64,000 nucleotides of DNA from Acidihalobacter prosperus (lineage in GTDB: Bacteria; Pseudomonadota; Gammaproteobacteria; DSM-5130; Acidihalobacteraceae): the NCBI RefSeq assembly GCF_000754095.2, contig NZ_JQSG02000001.1, forward strand, positions 231,139 to 295,138. Reading direction: 5' to 3'. Positions 43,536-53,188 of this stretch are shown in pieces; position 1 is the first letter of the stretch; every line of letters starts with the position of its first letter. The position numbers and the translations under genes are program-made. The notes under the pieces are model-generated. The model searched no databases. It was not told where the DNA came from and saw only the letters and a list, made by a program, of their open reading frames with translations.

Positions 43536-45367
43536 GCCGGTACACTCCCTCGATGACTGTCGTTGTTGATCGTGAGGTTTTCGCCACGTGCGTGCGCATC
43601 GTCGCGCCACAACGCCGCGTATGCACCCTGCCGCGCCAGCAGGGCCGCATGGCGGCCGGTTTCGACGATACGCCCTCCATCCAACACCACGATGACATCG
43701 GCGCCGACGATGGTGGCCAGGCGATGGGCGATGATCAGGGTGGTGCGACCTTCGGTGAGGCGGGCGAGTGCCGCGGTGACGCGGCGCTCGGCGAAGGCGT
43801 CGAGCGCGCTGGTCGGTTCATCGAGCAGGATCACCGGCGCATCGCGCAGCATGGCGCGGGCGATGGAGACGCATTGCCGCTGACCGCCGGATAGGCCGGC
43901 ACCGCGTTCGCCTATGAGTGTGTCGTAGCCCTGGGGCAGGGCTTCGATCATGTCGTCGATACCCACGCTGCGAGCCGCTGCTACGGCCTCCGCGCGTCCC
44001 GCGCCATCGCGGCCGTAGGCGATGTTTTCCCACAGGCTGCCCTGCAGCAGCAGCGGCTCCTGCAAGACCAGGGCGACCTGTGCGCGCAGATAGTCGAGAT
44101 CGAGGTCGCGCAGGTCATGGCCGTCGAGCAGCACGCGTCCGCGGGAAGGGTCGTGCAGGCGCGGTACCAGCGCGGCCAGGGTGCTCTTGCCGGCGCCGGT
44201 CGCGCCGACCAGGGCGACGGTCTGGCCGGGTTCGATCGAAAGATCGATATCGTGCAGAATCTGCCGGTCTTCGCGATAGGCGAAGGACACATCTTCGAGC
44301 GTAATGGCGCCATGGCTGCGCGAGGGACGCAATGCGCCGGGTTTGCTGCGGATTTCTGGTGCCTCGCGGAAAATGTCCGCCAGTCGCTCTGCGGCGACCT
44401 GGCCCTTGCTGATCACGCCGGCGGACTTGGCGAATTGTCGCAGCGGTGCCGCCATGCCGCGCAGATAGGCGAGAAAGACCAGCAGTTCGCCGGCGGTGAT
44501 GCGTCCCGAGAGTACTTGCGTGGCGCCATACCAGGTGGCCAGTGCGGTGGTCATGGCGATGCCGCCGGCCACCAGCGGCGCGAAACGGTTTTGCAGGTCG
44601 CTGGCCTCGATGGTCGCTTCCAGGCTTTGTCCGGCATGGCGTCCGAAGCGATCGTCCTCATGCGCCTGCCGGCCGTATGCCTGCACGATGGGCAGGGCGG
44701 TCATGATTTCCTGTATCAGTCCGGACAGTTCGCCCTCGCGATTGCGTGCTTGGCGCAATGCCTGTTTGAGCCGCCTGCTGTAGCGCTGCATCAGCCACAG
44801 TAGGGCGGGGCCGGCCGAGAGCACGATCAGGGCATAGCGCCAGTCGATGTAGAACATGATCACGACCATGCCGACCAGGGTCAGTAGATGGGCGAACACG
44901 CCGCTGCCGATCGTGGCGACCAGATTCTGCAACGACTGTATGTCGCCGTTGAGACGGCTCGATAGTTCGCCGCTGCGGCGGTTGCGATGATAGGCCAGCG
45001 AGAGCCGCTGAAGGTGTGCGAACAGATCGCGGCGCAACTCGAATACCGCGTGCTGGCCGGCGACCAGCAGCAGGCGGTTTCCGAGAATGGCCAGGAGCAT
45101 GTCGAGCAGCCCCAGCGCGATCATGCCTGCGGCCAGCATGTTGAGCAGCTCGAAGCGATGCGCGACAGGATCTGGCAGCCAGTGCACCATCCACAGCGGC
45201 AGCGGGTGTCGGAACAGCACGCTGTCGATGATGAACTTGAGCGGCCATGGAATCAGCAACAACACCGCCGCACGCAGGCTCATGGCAACAGCGGAGCCGG
45301 CGAGCGCATGGTGGTGCGGGCGCAGATATGCGCGCAGCGACCAGAGACTGAAGCCGGCCTGATCCAT
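43532..45367 (-). CDS. MsbA-like ABC exporter (fused permease and ATPase)
   Basis: 611 residues from the ATG at 45367, 10 bp after the glycosyltransferase stop; an upstream start at 45415 would overlap that gene. An N-terminal ABC_membrane domain (~15-320) has six membrane segments, including the [24 protein letters not shown] coupling region. The C-terminal ATPase (~345-585) has Walker [11 protein letters not shown], signature LSGGQRQ, Walker [13 protein letters not shown] and the switch His in IIAHRLAT. Half-transporters of this type dimerise and flip lipid-linked molecules. Its place between glycosyltransferases and ugd suggests export of a glycolipid or polymer precursor; a general lipid A flippase is another possibility. 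Confidence 0.92.
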   Translation of the reverse strand: MDQAGFSLWSLRAYLRPHHHALAGSAVAMSLRAAVLLLIPWPLKFIIDSVLFRHPLPLWMVHWLPDPVAHRFELLNMLAAGMIALGLLDMLLAILGNRLLLVAGQHAVFELRRDLFAHLQRLSLAYHRNRRSGELSSRLNGDIQSLQNLVATIGSGVFAHLLTLVGMVVIMFYIDWRYALIVLSAGPALLWLMQRYSRRLKQALRQARNREGELSGLIQEIMTALPIVQAYGRQAHEDDRFGRHAGQSLEATIEASDLQNRFAPLVAGGIAMTTALATWYGATQVLSGRITAGELLVFLAYLRGMAAPLRQFAKSAGVISKGQVAAERLADIFREAPEIRSKPGALRPSRSHGAITLEDVSFAYREDRQILHDIDLSIEPGQTVALVGATGAGKSTLAALVPRLHDPSRGRVLLDGHDLRDLDLDYLRAQVALVLQEPLLLQGSLWENIAYGRDGAGRAEAVAAARSVGIDDMIEALPQGYDTLIGERGAGLSGGQRQCVSIARAMLRDAPVILLDEPTSALDAFAERRVTAALARLTEGRTTLIIAHRLATIVGADVIVVLDGGRIVETGRHAALLARQGAYAALWRDDAHARGENLTINNDSHRGSVPA

Positions 45368-45377
45368 GCTCAGCCGG

Positions 45378-46643
45378 TCACGCGGTTGCCGGAGCGGCGG
45401 CTCCGGCGTGGACATGCAGCGCCGGTACCAATGCCGCGACGCGCGTGGCATTGGAATCCCAGCTGAAAGCGGTCTGCGCGCGGTTCGCGGCGTGCTGGCC
45501 CATGGCCCGTCTGGCGAGCGGGTTGTGCAGCAACTCGGCGATGGCCGCCGCGCAGGCGGCGGTGTCGCCGGGCGCGTACAGCCGACCCGTCACGCCGTCC
45601 TCGACCAGTTCGGTGAGCTGGCCGATGCGCGGCGCCACCACTGGCCTGCCGGTCGCCATCGATTCGATCACCTTCATCGGGGAGAAATAGAAATCCTGCT
45701 GCGGTTGATAGGGGGCGACGGTGATGTCCATGGCGGCCAGATAGGCGGGGATTTCGTCATGCGGGACATGGCCAGTGAGCACCACCGAGCGCCCCAGACG
45801 TTCGCGGGTGACGCGGGCGCGCAGATTTTCCATCACCGGGCCGTCGCCGACGATCAGCAGGCGGGCATCGATGTGCTGCCTGCGGACGATCTGGAAGGCG
45901 TCCAGCAGCAGATCGATGCCGTGCCAGGGTTTGAGGCTGCCGACGAAGCCGATCACGGGGCAACCGGACAGACCGTGACGGGCCCGGATCAGCAGCTTGT
46001 CGATCGCGGTGTTGAAGCGGCTGGTATCGACGCCGTTGGGCAGTACGCTGATATGCGATTCGGGCACGCCCTGGTTCATCGCATGCGCCTTCATCGCTTC
46101 CGAAACGGCCACGATATGGCTGGCCCGGTTGAAGACCTCGCGCTCGATGCGTTCGGCGAGCTCGCGCTGGATCAGCCCGCGGAATTTGGCCTGTTCCTCG
46201 ACCAGCGGCGCATTGACTTCGAGGATGTGGGGAATGCCCAGTGCCTCGGCGATTTCGATGCCGGCGCGGTGCATCAGCGAATAGCGTTCGTAGAGCAGGT
46301 CTGGCCGGCGGCCACGCAGCTGCAGCGCGCCCAGGATGCGGGCGGTCAGCGTGCGGTCGTGGGCCAGGCGCAACAGTTCGCTGCGCAAGGCCTTGTCGCC
46401 GGTATCCTGATCGAGTCCCCGTTCCGCCGCGATGGTGCGCACCAGATCGGGGTCATCGGGAATCGGGAGTTCCATGCACTCACCGGGAGGCGGCGGATTG
46501 CCCTCACCGCGCTGGGTGCAGAACAACGCGACTTCGTGACCGGTGCGCGCGAAGGCGCCGACCATCTCGCGTACGTGTACGGAGGCCCCCTTATGGCCGA
46601 GCACGGGAATGCCTCGGTCGGCGCAGAGATAGGCGATATTCAT
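45378..46643 (-). CDS. Family 4 glycosyltransferase (second of a tandem pair)
   Basis: 421 residues from the ATG at 46643, overlapping the preceding stop as ATGA. The GT-B N-terminal half starts MNIAYLCADRGIPVLGHKGASVHV. The C-terminal half has VIGFVGSLKPWHGIDLLLDAF, RLLIVGDGP, FYFSPMKVIESMATGRPVVA and LTELVEDGVTGRLY, containing the GT4 E-x7-E region (SPMKVIESM). A retaining sugar transfer from an NDP-sugar to a polymer is expected. The acceptor and sugar cannot be read from motifs. It is cotranscribed with the upstream GT4 gene and the MsbA-like exporter. Confidence 0.93.
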   Translation of the reverse strand: MNIAYLCADRGIPVLGHKGASVHVREMVGAFARTGHEVALFCTQRGEGNPPPPGECMELPIPDDPDLVRTIAAERGLDQDTGDKALRSELLRLAHDRTLTARILGALQLRGRRPDLLYERYSLMHRAGIEIAEALGIPHILEVNAPLVEEQAKFRGLIQRELAERIEREVFNRASHIVAVSEAMKAHAMNQGVPESHISVLPNGVDTSRFNTAIDKLLIRARHGLSGCPVIGFVGSLKPWHGIDLLLDAFQIVRRQHIDARLLIVGDGPVMENLRARVTRERLGRSVVLTGHVPHDEIPAYLAAMDITVAPYQPQQDFYFSPMKVIESMATGRPVVAPRIGQLTELVEDGVTGRLYAPGDTAACAAAIAELLHNPLARRAMGQHAANRAQTAFSWDSNATRVAALVPALHVHAGAAAPATA

Positions 46644-47890
46644 GTGGTGGCCTCCGCGAGCAGCAGTGAACGAACTTCCTTGGCGGTCTCCCAGCATTCG
46701 AAACGGCCCTCGATGCTGTTGCGGGCGGCCTGCCCGATGCGATTGCGCAGGGCGGGTTGTTCGAGCAGCCGCTGCAGGGCGTCGGCCATCGCGATCGAAT
46801 CGCGCGGCGACACCAGAATGCCGTTGCGGCCGTGATCGACCAGCTCCGGGATGCCCGAGACCTGGGTCGACACCACCGGCAGACCCGTTGCCATGGCCTC
46901 GACGATGACGTTCGGGATACCGTCCCGGTCGCCGTCCTCGGTGACATGGCAGGCCAGCGCGAACATCGCGGCCTCGCCGTATAGCCGGATCAGACGGTCG
47001 TGGGCCATCGCGCCCAGGAACTCCACCTCGCTGCCGAGCTGGAGTTCGCCCACGCGGCGCTCGAGATCGTCGCGCAGCGGGCCCTGGCCGACGATGGCGC
47101 AGCGAAACGGCACGCCGCGGTCGCGCAGCAGGCGGCAGGCCTCGATCAGGTCCGACATGCCCTTTTTCGGTACCAGCCTGCCGACCGAAAGAATCAGAGG
47201 CCGCTCACCCTGAGACGCGCTGGGCGCGACGGGGGGGAAGGCCGAGAGATCGATGCCGTGATAGACCAGATGGACCTTGGCGTGGTCTTCCGGAGGCAGG
47301 AATCCGCGCAGGTAGTCGACATTGTGCTGGGTGCAGGTCAGCACGAAGCTTGCGCTGCGTACGCGTCGGCTGATCACGCGTGCCGGCGAGAGGTAAAGAT
47401 CCTTGGCGTGGGTGGTGAAGCTGTACGTGATGCCGCACATCACCGCCGCCAGCCGAGCCACCGTGGCCGGCGCGTTGGCAAAGTGCGCGTGCAGATGCTG
47501 GATGCCTGCGCGCCGGCTATGGTGCGCCACGAAGCCGGCGCGCAGGAACTGTTTGCCGACACTGATCGGATGTCGCGTACGGATCGCCCACCAGCTGGCG
47601 AGCCCCAGTGCATGCAGATAGCGCAGGGGGGCGGCCGCCGCCGCGGACAGGTGGGCGCCAGCCACGACCGCAGCCTTGCGCAACCATGACGCGGGCAGGT
47701 AATGCACCGGCGAGCGCACTTCGTTTACGGTCGGGTGGAAATGGGTTTCTTCGGGGCGCAGCAGCGAGAACAGCGTGAGCCGCGTGCCCAGGCGTTCCAG
47801 GGCCCTGATCTCGTTGAGGATGAAGGTTTCGGAGAGGCGAGGGTAGCGTTTCAGAATATATCCGATCGGCTTGTCGGCGCTGGGAAACAT
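46640..47890 (-). CDS. Family 4 glycosyltransferase (first gene of the polysaccharide cluster)
   Basis: 416 residues. IGYILKRYPRLSETFILNEIRALE is characteristic of the exopolysaccharide GT4 subgroup (colanic/succinoglycan-type). HAHFANAPATVARLA and SFTTHAKDLY follow. The C-terminal half has LILSVGRLVPKKGMSDLIEACRLL, CAIVGQGPLRDDLE and GIPNVIVEAMATGLPVVS with the E-x7-E motif. It is the 5'-most gene of the minus-strand cluster and about 200 bp from the divergent pentapeptide gene, so the cluster promoter should lie at 47890-48087. Confidence 0.93.
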   Translation of the reverse strand: MFPSADKPIGYILKRYPRLSETFILNEIRALERLGTRLTLFSLLRPEETHFHPTVNEVRSPVHYLPASWLRKAAVVAGAHLSAAAAAPLRYLHALGLASWWAIRTRHPISVGKQFLRAGFVAHHSRRAGIQHLHAHFANAPATVARLAAVMCGITYSFTTHAKDLYLSPARVISRRVRSASFVLTCTQHNVDYLRGFLPPEDHAKVHLVYHGIDLSAFPPVAPSASQGERPLILSVGRLVPKKGMSDLIEACRLLRDRGVPFRCAIVGQGPLRDDLERRVGELQLGSEVEFLGAMAHDRLIRLYGEAAMFALACHVTEDGDRDGIPNVIVEAMATGLPVVSTQVSGIPELVDHGRNGILVSPRDSIAMADALQRLLEQPALRNRIGQAARNSIEGRFECWETAKEVRSLLLAEATT

Positions 47891-48087
47891 GGGTCACTCC
47901 CGGTGGTTGAGGGGCTGAACGCTTGTGGTCGTCCCTGAATGGCGTCTATCCACGATCGGCATGCGGCCGTTCATTGATCTCAATCACGTCGGTGCGGAGC
48001 AATAGGTTCCATACTTCGCCCATCGGTTGTTTTCATGGGCGCCGCATGCGGACCGGCGGTTGGCCCGGTACGTAAAGGGAGGGTGCC

Positions 48088-48438
48088 ATGACCACGACGA
48101 GCGGGACCGACAGCGAACAGGAAGATCCCTGCGAGCTGCTCGGCCAGCACAGGATCGAGGAATTCAACGCGTACCGTGCAGCAGGGAAACCCTGCCGCGT
48201 GGCGGGCAAGGATCTGCATGCCATGGATCTGCGCAAGGTGGATGTCGGCGGCGTGGATTTCAGCGACTGCCGACTCGATCGCGCCAATCTCTGCGGTCTG
48301 GACATGCGCAGCTGCGTGCTGGAAGGGGCGACCCTGCGCGACGCGCTGATCGAGCGCACCTATTTCCCCGAAGGACTCGATGCCGCGGAGATCGAGCTGT
48401 CGCTGAATTACGGCACGCGCCTGCGCATGCGTCGCTAG
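48088..48438 (+). CDS. Small pentapeptide-repeat protein
   Basis: 116 residues. Residues ~48-92 contain consecutive A(D/N)LxX-type pentapeptides: [20 protein letters not shown] followed by [20 protein letters not shown]. The N-terminus is Glu-rich. Only about nine repeats are present, giving at most two turns of a right-handed β-helix, so it is short for the family. The function is unknown; longer relatives mimic DNA. It starts 197 bp from the divergent glycosyltransferase gene and 74 bp before hisC, and may share a transcript with hisC. Confidence 0.85.
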   Translation: MTTTSGTDSEQEDPCELLGQHRIEEFNAYRAAGKPCRVAGKDLHAMDLRKVDVGGVDFSDCRLDRANLCGLDMRSCVLEGATLRDALIERTYFPEGLDAAEIELSLNYGTRLRMRR

Positions 48439-48511
48439 TCCATGCCGCGCGGCCGCACGCGGCCGGCCCGGAATGCGGCATAATCGCGGCTTTCGTTCAC
48501 GGAAGCCGCGC

Positions 48512-49570
48512 ATGAGCCGATTCTGGAGTGATCTTGTCGCAGCGCTGACGCCGTATACCCCGGGCGAACAGCCGCGCGTCGAACAGCTTGTCAAGCTCAA
48601 CACCAACGAAAACCCCTATCCGCCGTCGCCGGCCGTGCTGGCAGCCATTCGTGCCGACACTGGTGACGGGCTGCGCCTGTACCCGGATCCCGAGGCGGGT
48701 GCGCTCAAGACGGCGATCGCGCAGCGCTACGCGCTGGACGCCGCGCAGGTGTTCGTCGGCAACGGCTCGGACGAGGTGCTGGCGCACACTTTCTGCGCGC
48801 TGCTCAAGCACGCGCGGCCGATCCTCTTTCCGGACGTCACCTACAGCTTCTACCCGACGTATTGCGGCCTGTACGGCGTGGACTATCGTCCCGTGCCGCT
48901 GGATGCGGCGCTGCGCATCGATCCCGAGGACTATGCGGGCGAAAACGGCGGGGTGATCTTTCCGAACCCGAACGCGCCCACCGGCCGGCTGCTGCCGCTG
49001 GAGGCGGTGCGGCGCATGCTCGATCTCAACCCGGATTCGGTGGTCGTCGTGGACGAGGCCTACATCGACTTCGGCGGCGAATCGGCGGCCGCGCTGGTGC
49101 CCGAATACCCCAACCTGCTGGTCATCCAGACACTGTCCAAGTCGCGCTCGCTGGCGGGTCTGAGGGTCGGCTTTGCACTCGGTCAGGCGCCGTTGATCGA
49201 AGGCCTGGAACGGGTCAAGAACAGCTTCAATTCCTACCCGCTCGGACGGCTGGCGATCGCCGGCGCGGTCGCCGCCATGGCCGACGAGGCCTACTTCGAG
49301 CGTACGCGGCAGGCGGTGATCGCCGGTCGTGAACGCCTGACGACGGGACTCGAATCGCTGGGATTCGAGGTGTTGCCCTCGGCGGCCAACTTTGTGTTTG
49401 CGCGTCATCCGGCGCATCGTGGCGAGTCGCTGGCCGCGGGTCTGCGCGCGCAGCGTGTGCTGGTGCGGCATTTCCGCCAGCCGCGCATCGAGGATTACCT
49501 GCGTATCACCGTCGGTACCGACGCGCAGTGCGAGCGCCTGCTCGAGGTCCTGGAAGCGCTTTGCGCGTGA
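48512..49570 (+). CDS. hisC: Histidinol-phosphate aminotransferase
   Basis: 352 residues from the ATG at 48512 ([21 protein letters not shown]); an upstream in-frame start is not conserved. A fold-type I PLP enzyme: [43 protein letters not shown], the FPNPNAPTG loop, [12 protein letters not shown] and the Schiff-base Lys in [15 protein letters not shown]. It catalyses the histidine-pathway transamination of imidazole acetol phosphate. No other his genes flank it. Other HisC-like aminotransferases act on aromatic amino acids, so a secondary copy with a different role is possible. Confidence 0.95.
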   Translation: MSRFWSDLVAALTPYTPGEQPRVEQLVKLNTNENPYPPSPAVLAAIRADTGDGLRLYPDPEAGALKTAIAQRYALDAAQVFVGNGSDEVLAHTFCALLKHARPILFPDVTYSFYPTYCGLYGVDYRPVPLDAALRIDPEDYAGENGGVIFPNPNAPTGRLLPLEAVRRMLDLNPDSVVVVDEAYIDFGGESAAALVPEYPNLLVIQTLSKSRSLAGLRVGFALGQAPLIEGLERVKNSFNSYPLGRLAIAGAVAAMADEAYFERTRQAVIAGRERLTTGLESLGFEVLPSAANFVFARHPAHRGESLAAGLRAQRVLVRHFRQPRIEDYLRITVGTDAQCERLLEVLEALCA

Positions 49571-49826
49571 CGGGACTGCACGCGCCGTGACTTCAGACGG
49601 ATTCGCCGAAGTCCCTGCAAGTCATTGGAATGATTGATGTGCCCATCGGAAATTCGTGGGGCGCGGTATGCAACCCTGTGTGCGCTGCCGTCGTGATGGT
49701 TACCGTGCCCGGCGGCGCGCACCCGTCGTTCGTCCCGCTTTGAACCTCGTCCGACGTCGCCGGTCAATGGGATGCCCGAGTCCGGGCGTTCCGACCCCCC
49801 CACGTTTTCGTTTAAGGAGTGGTGAT

Positions 49827-50396
49827 ATGACGAGCATTCGATCCCGTATGGCCGCAGGCCTTCTCCTCGCGCTGCCCGTATCGGCGCTGGCGATGCCGGC
49901 CCCCTATGCCGGGGCGACGCCTTGGACTGGCGCCTACATCGGCGCCCACGCGGGCATCAATCAATCGAGCGCGTCCGGCCTCAATACCGAGAATTCGTTG
50001 ACCGCAGGCATTTCCGGCGGCTATCGCATGGCGCTCGCCAACTCGACCGCCGCGCCGATCATCCTTGGCGGCGACGTGTTTGCCGATCTCAACGCGCAGG
50101 CCACGCACAACGCGAACGTGAGCTACGGCTCCGATGTCGTCGGCGTCGATCTGATGGCGGGCTACCCGGTCGGCGAGGACCAGGCGCTGCTGCCCTACGT
50201 AAAGGTGGGTCTCGGCAACCTGCAGGCTACCGGCGATCTGGGCGGCAGCGATATCGGCGGTCGTCTCGGCATCGGCATCAAGTATCACCTGCGTCCGCGG
50301 CTGTCGCTCGGCGTGCAGTGGATGACGCAGGACGCCAACAGCATCAGCAACGACAACTTCACGGTCGGCGTCGACTACGCCCTGCCGATGGGTTGA
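49827..50396 (+). CDS. Small outer-membrane β-barrel protein (OmpA/opacity-like barrel)
   Basis: 189 residues from the ATG at 49827, preceded by AAGGAG. Signal peptide ~1-22 (AAGLLLALPVSALAMP). The mature protein shows the 8-stranded porin-like pattern: TPWTGAYIGAHAGINQS, LTAGISGGYRMAL, YGSDVVGVDLMAGYPV, LPYVKVGLGNLQA and SDIGGRLGIGIKYHL. A terminal NFTVGVDYALPMG follows the outer-membrane rule in spirit, ending hydrophobic. It is a small surface barrel of unknown role. It stands alone; the 256 bp before it contain no evident gene. Confidence 0.85.
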   Translation: MTSIRSRMAAGLLLALPVSALAMPAPYAGATPWTGAYIGAHAGINQSSASGLNTENSLTAGISGGYRMALANSTAAPIILGGDVFADLNAQATHNANVSYGSDVVGVDLMAGYPVGEDQALLPYVKVGLGNLQATGDLGGSDIGGRLGIGIKYHLRPRLSLGVQWMTQDANSISNDNFTVGVDYALPMG

Positions 50397-50430
50397 GCCT
50401 CATCCATCCCTTGTGGCCCTGGCGTCGGAT

Positions 50431-50778
50431 CTAGTTCCGCCGCCAGGGCCAGAGCTTCTGCCAGAATCGTTTTCTCTCGACGGCCGCGCCAGTCTCCGCC
50501 GTACGCGGCGACGGTGGCGTCCGCGCCGTATGCAGGCGAGCCACCGTGGCACCCCAGCCGCTGCGGTCCATGGCGGGGCCGTAGGCAAGCACGTGTGGGT
50601 CCTGGGCGAGGATGTCCTGCACGATGGCGCGCAGCACGCCCTTGCCCTTGCCGTGCACGATGCGCACCTCGGCGATATCGCGTCGGCGGCATTCATGGAG
50701 GTATTCGCGCACCAGGTCGGGCACCTCGCGCGGCTTGAAATGATGCAGGTCGAGCACGCCGTCGATGTCGAGCTGCAC
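50431..50778 (-). CDS. Smr-domain protein with non-ATG start
   Basis: 115 residues if started at the GTG at 50778. The Smr domain is clear: LDLHHFKPREVPDLVREYL, VRIVHGKGKGVLRAIVQDIL and WGATVARL. It contains the LDxH and HGKGxG motifs associated with nuclease or nucleic-acid binding activity. There is no in-frame ATG near the conserved part. An alternative CTG at 50841 overlaps the Bax-inhibitor stop as CTGA and would add ~21 basic residues. The ATG a few bases away is in a different frame. Start assignment is uncertain; the gene itself is solid. Confidence 0.8.
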   Translation of the reverse strand: MQLDIDGVLDLHHFKPREVPDLVREYLHECRRRDIAEVRIVHGKGKGVLRAIVQDILAQDPHVLAYGPAMDRSGWGATVARLHTARTPPSPRTAETGAAVERKRFWQKLWPWRRN

Positions 50779-50837
50779 GATCTCGCCGCCCGGCGGCGGT
50801 GCGTGCCGGGGGCGGGTCGTGCGACGGCCATGTCGAC

Positions 50838-51503
50838 TCAGTTGCGGCGTCCCATCTGGGTCAGGCCGAGAATCTGCAGCAGGGCCATGAAGATGTTCAG
50901 CGCGTCGAGATACAGCGATACCGCCATCAGTATCGGGTCGACCACGCCGCGCTGACGGATCAGCAGGCTGGTGTCGAACAGCACCAGGCCGGAGAACACC
51001 AGCAGCGCGATGCCGGCGACGACCAGATGCAGCAGTTCGATGTGCAGGAAGATGCCGGCGATGCTGCCGATCACCGCGATGATCAGCCCGGTGAACAGAA
51101 AGCCGTACAGGAAGCTGAAATCGCGGCGCGAAACCCACGCATAGGCCGACAGTGCGGCGAAGTCGATAGCCGTGCCGGCGGCGGCCTCGCTCACGATCGC
51201 CGCGCCGCCCGGCATGCGCAGGAACTCGCCGATCACCGGCCCGAGCGCAAAGCCCATCAGCCCCGAGAAGACGTACAGCAGGAACAGGGCGAGGCCGCGG
51301 TTGGCGCGCAGGAACTGGATGCCCAGCAGCGCGCCGAAGGCGAGAATCATCCACAGCAGCGGATGCTCCCAGGCCAGCGCCGAGCGCATGCCGACCTCGG
51401 CGGTCACCGCGGTGAGTGCGAGACTCGCCGCAAGCAGGCCGTAGGTGCGGGCGATGATCGAGCCTGTGGCCAGGCGCCTCGTCGAAGCGGAATAGACAGG
51501 CAT
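50838..51503 (-). CDS. Bax inhibitor-1 (YccA/YbhL) family membrane protein
   Basis: 221 residues with seven hydrophobic segments. TYGLLAASLALTAVTAEVGM opens TM1, FSGLMGFALGPVIGEFL lies mid-protein, and ALSVYAW-like AALSAYAWVSRRDFSFL and VLFDTSLLIRQ close the conserved block. The last helix contains SLYLDALNIFMALLQILG, with the Asp of the BI-1 pH/Ca2+ sensor. Bacterial YccA/YbhL proteins are inner-membrane, interact with FtsH-type proteolysis or act as Ca2+ leak channels. It is upstream of the Smr gene in the same orientation. Confidence 0.92.
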   Translation of the reverse strand: MPVYSASTRRLATGSIIARTYGLLAASLALTAVTAEVGMRSALAWEHPLLWMILAFGALLGIQFLRANRGLALFLLYVFSGLMGFALGPVIGEFLRMPGGAAIVSEAAAGTAIDFAALSAYAWVSRRDFSFLYGFLFTGLIIAVIGSIAGIFLHIELLHLVVAGIALLVFSGLVLFDTSLLIRQRGVVDPILMAVSLYLDALNIFMALLQILGLTQMGRRN

Positions 51504-51625
51504 GTGATGCGTCCTCGCGATTATTGCAGGAATGAGGGTGGCCGCGGCGGTGCGGCCCTCCGGTTGTAGAACATTGGAGAGTCGCCGCGTTCATATGGTT
51601 CCGTCGACGGCCAGATGGCCGGCTT

Positions 51626-52450
51626 TCAGCTCGCGTACCCCTGATGGACAAGCCTTTGCGATAACCACCAGATGGTGCCGGTACGGTCCCGCACGCCACC
51701 CTGGCGATCTCCGTAGGGCATATCCGCCACTGGCATTTCCAGGTCCGCGCCGCAGGCGAGGGCCTTGGCGAGCGCTTGGTCGGCATCGGCCACATAAAGG
51801 TAATAGGCGGAGGCCATGGCCGGGTATTGCGCGCTCGCTTCACTGACCATCAGCGTGCTCGTGCCGATACGTATCTGCGCGTTGGCGATCTTGCCGTCGG
51901 GGCGCATGGAAAGCAGGGATCGCGTGCCGCCGAACGCCTCGACGAGAAATTCGACATAGCCGGCCGCGTCGTCGACGAACAGATAGGGCGTTACCGTACC
52001 GAAACCGGGCGGGACGTACGCCGTGGAGGCCGAGCAATCATCGATGCGGTCGCCGCATGCTTCGTTTTCGAGCAGATCTCGCAGGCATTCGAGATCGCAG
52101 CGCACGCGATTGGCCTCGGCCTCGAAGGCGCTTGTCGACTGATTCGGCAGCGGCGTGAGCACGAACGACAAGACGCTCCCATCGCCGGAGGGAGTGACGC
52201 GCATGGATTGAGTGACGCGAGCACCGGAATCGAAGGTGATCGTGTGGTCGAGCACGCCGTAGGGATTGGGCGGCGCGAATGCGCAGCGGGCGAGGCCTTC
52301 CGCGGTCTCGAGCACCCATTCGCCCTCGCGCAGGGTCGCAGAGCGGCAGAATGCGGGTGCCCACGTGGGCAGGTTGCCGGGCGCGGAGGCATAGGCGTAG
52401 ACCCGTGCCGGCGGCGCATTGATCGTGACGGAAACGGTTTTGGATCGCAT
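51626..52450 (-). CDS. SRPBCC-VOC fusion protein
   Basis: 274 residues from the ATG at 52450. The N-terminal ~1-135 form an SRPBCC/START-like domain (VSVTINAPPARVYAYASAPGNLPTWAPAF, SMRVTPSGDGSVLSFVLTP). The C-terminal ~145-270 are a VOC/glyoxalase-like unit of the PhnB type (TVTPYLFVDDAAGYVEFLVEAFG, YYLYVADADQALAKALACGAD, GGVRDRTGTIWWLSQR). Both folds occur as separate ligand-binding or metal-enzyme domains; the fusion is uncommon. The VOC half keeps His/Glu-poor positions, so a classical glyoxalase active site is doubtful. It stands alone between the BI-1 gene and the DUF2058 gene; the substrate is unknown. Confidence 0.8.
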   Translation of the reverse strand: MRSKTVSVTINAPPARVYAYASAPGNLPTWAPAFCRSATLREGEWVLETAEGLARCAFAPPNPYGVLDHTITFDSGARVTQSMRVTPSGDGSVLSFVLTPLPNQSTSAFEAEANRVRCDLECLRDLLENEACGDRIDDCSASTAYVPPGFGTVTPYLFVDDAAGYVEFLVEAFGGTRSLLSMRPDGKIANAQIRIGTSTLMVSEASAQYPAMASAYYLYVADADQALAKALACGADLEMPVADMPYGDRQGGVRDRTGTIWWLSQRLVHQGYAS

Positions 52451-52623
52451 GCATCCCCCTGGTCGGCAGCCGAATGGTCTAATCGGCGAGATCGGGGCGA
52501 GCGTAATCCACCACCGCGGACGGGTAAACACGCCCTTGGCGGATGGGCATGAGCGGGGTGCGCCGACGGCGATGCCGGGATCGGCTAGAATGAGCGGCCA
52601 GACGATGATGTGAGCGGCACGCG

Positions 52624-53166
52624 ATGTCCGGTTCCCTGTTCGATCAGCTGAAAAAGGCCGGCCTGGTCGACGAGAAGAAGGCCAGGCAGGTCAAAAAGGA
52701 AAAGCACCAGCAGCTCAAAAAGGGGCGGCGCGGGACGGAGGCATCCGCCGAGGCCGCACGGCTCGCGGAGCAGGCGGCGCGCGAGAAACAGGCACGCGAC
52801 CGCGAACTCAACCAGGCGCGGCAGGAAGCGCTCAAGGCCAAGGCGGAAGCCGCGGCCTTGCGTCAGCTGATCGAGTCGAACCGCGCGAGCGAATGGGAAG
52901 GGAATATCGCCCACCATTTCGTCGACGGCGACAAGGTCAAGACCCTGTACGTGAACCGCGAAACGCACACGCGCCTGGGTTCGGGTGTGTTGCGCATCGC
53001 GCGTCTGGACGACGGCTATGCGTTGGTGCCAGCTGCCGCCGCGGAAAAAATCGCCCAGCGGGATGCCGATGCCCTGGTCGCTACGGCGCGTGCCGAGGAG
53101 TCGATGTCGGACGAGGATCGCGCCCATTATGCTCGCTTCGAGGTACCCGACGATCTGATGTGGTAG
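52624..53166 (+). CDS. DUF2058 (YaiL-like) protein
   Basis: 180 residues. Residues 1-80 are a highly charged helical coiled-coil (FDQLKKAGLVDEKKARQVKKEKHQQLKK...), and ~85-180 form a globular part (WEGNIAHHFVDGDKVKTLYVNRETHTRLGSG, GYALVPAAAAEKIAQRD). The family (YaiL, sometimes annotated as nucleoprotein/polynucleotide-associated enzyme) is of unknown function and typical of Gammaproteobacteria. It is convergent with glpK, with 22 bp between stops. Confidence 0.9.
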   Translation: MSGSLFDQLKKAGLVDEKKARQVKKEKHQQLKKGRRGTEASAEAARLAEQAAREKQARDRELNQARQEALKAKAEAAALRQLIESNRASEWEGNIAHHFVDGDKVKTLYVNRETHTRLGSGVLRIARLDDGYALVPAAAAEKIAQRDADALVATARAEESMSDEDRAHYARFEVPDDLMW

Positions 53167-53188
53167 CCGTGGCCTGCCATGCGCAGGC

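Noticed and set aside
42151..43698. Longer frame overlapping ugd on the same strand
   Set aside because: Out of frame with ugd; only Arg/Ala/Gly-rich sequence, and ugd itself is complete and canonical.
50400..50831. ATG-started frame over the Smr gene
   Set aside because: It begins with an ATG, but the Smr motifs LDLHHF and HGKGKG lie in the neighbouring frame, so this one is not the gene.
53171..53188. Small inverted repeat between DUF2058 and glpK stops
   Set aside because: Only 5 bp of perfect stem and no T-run; too weak to call a terminator.
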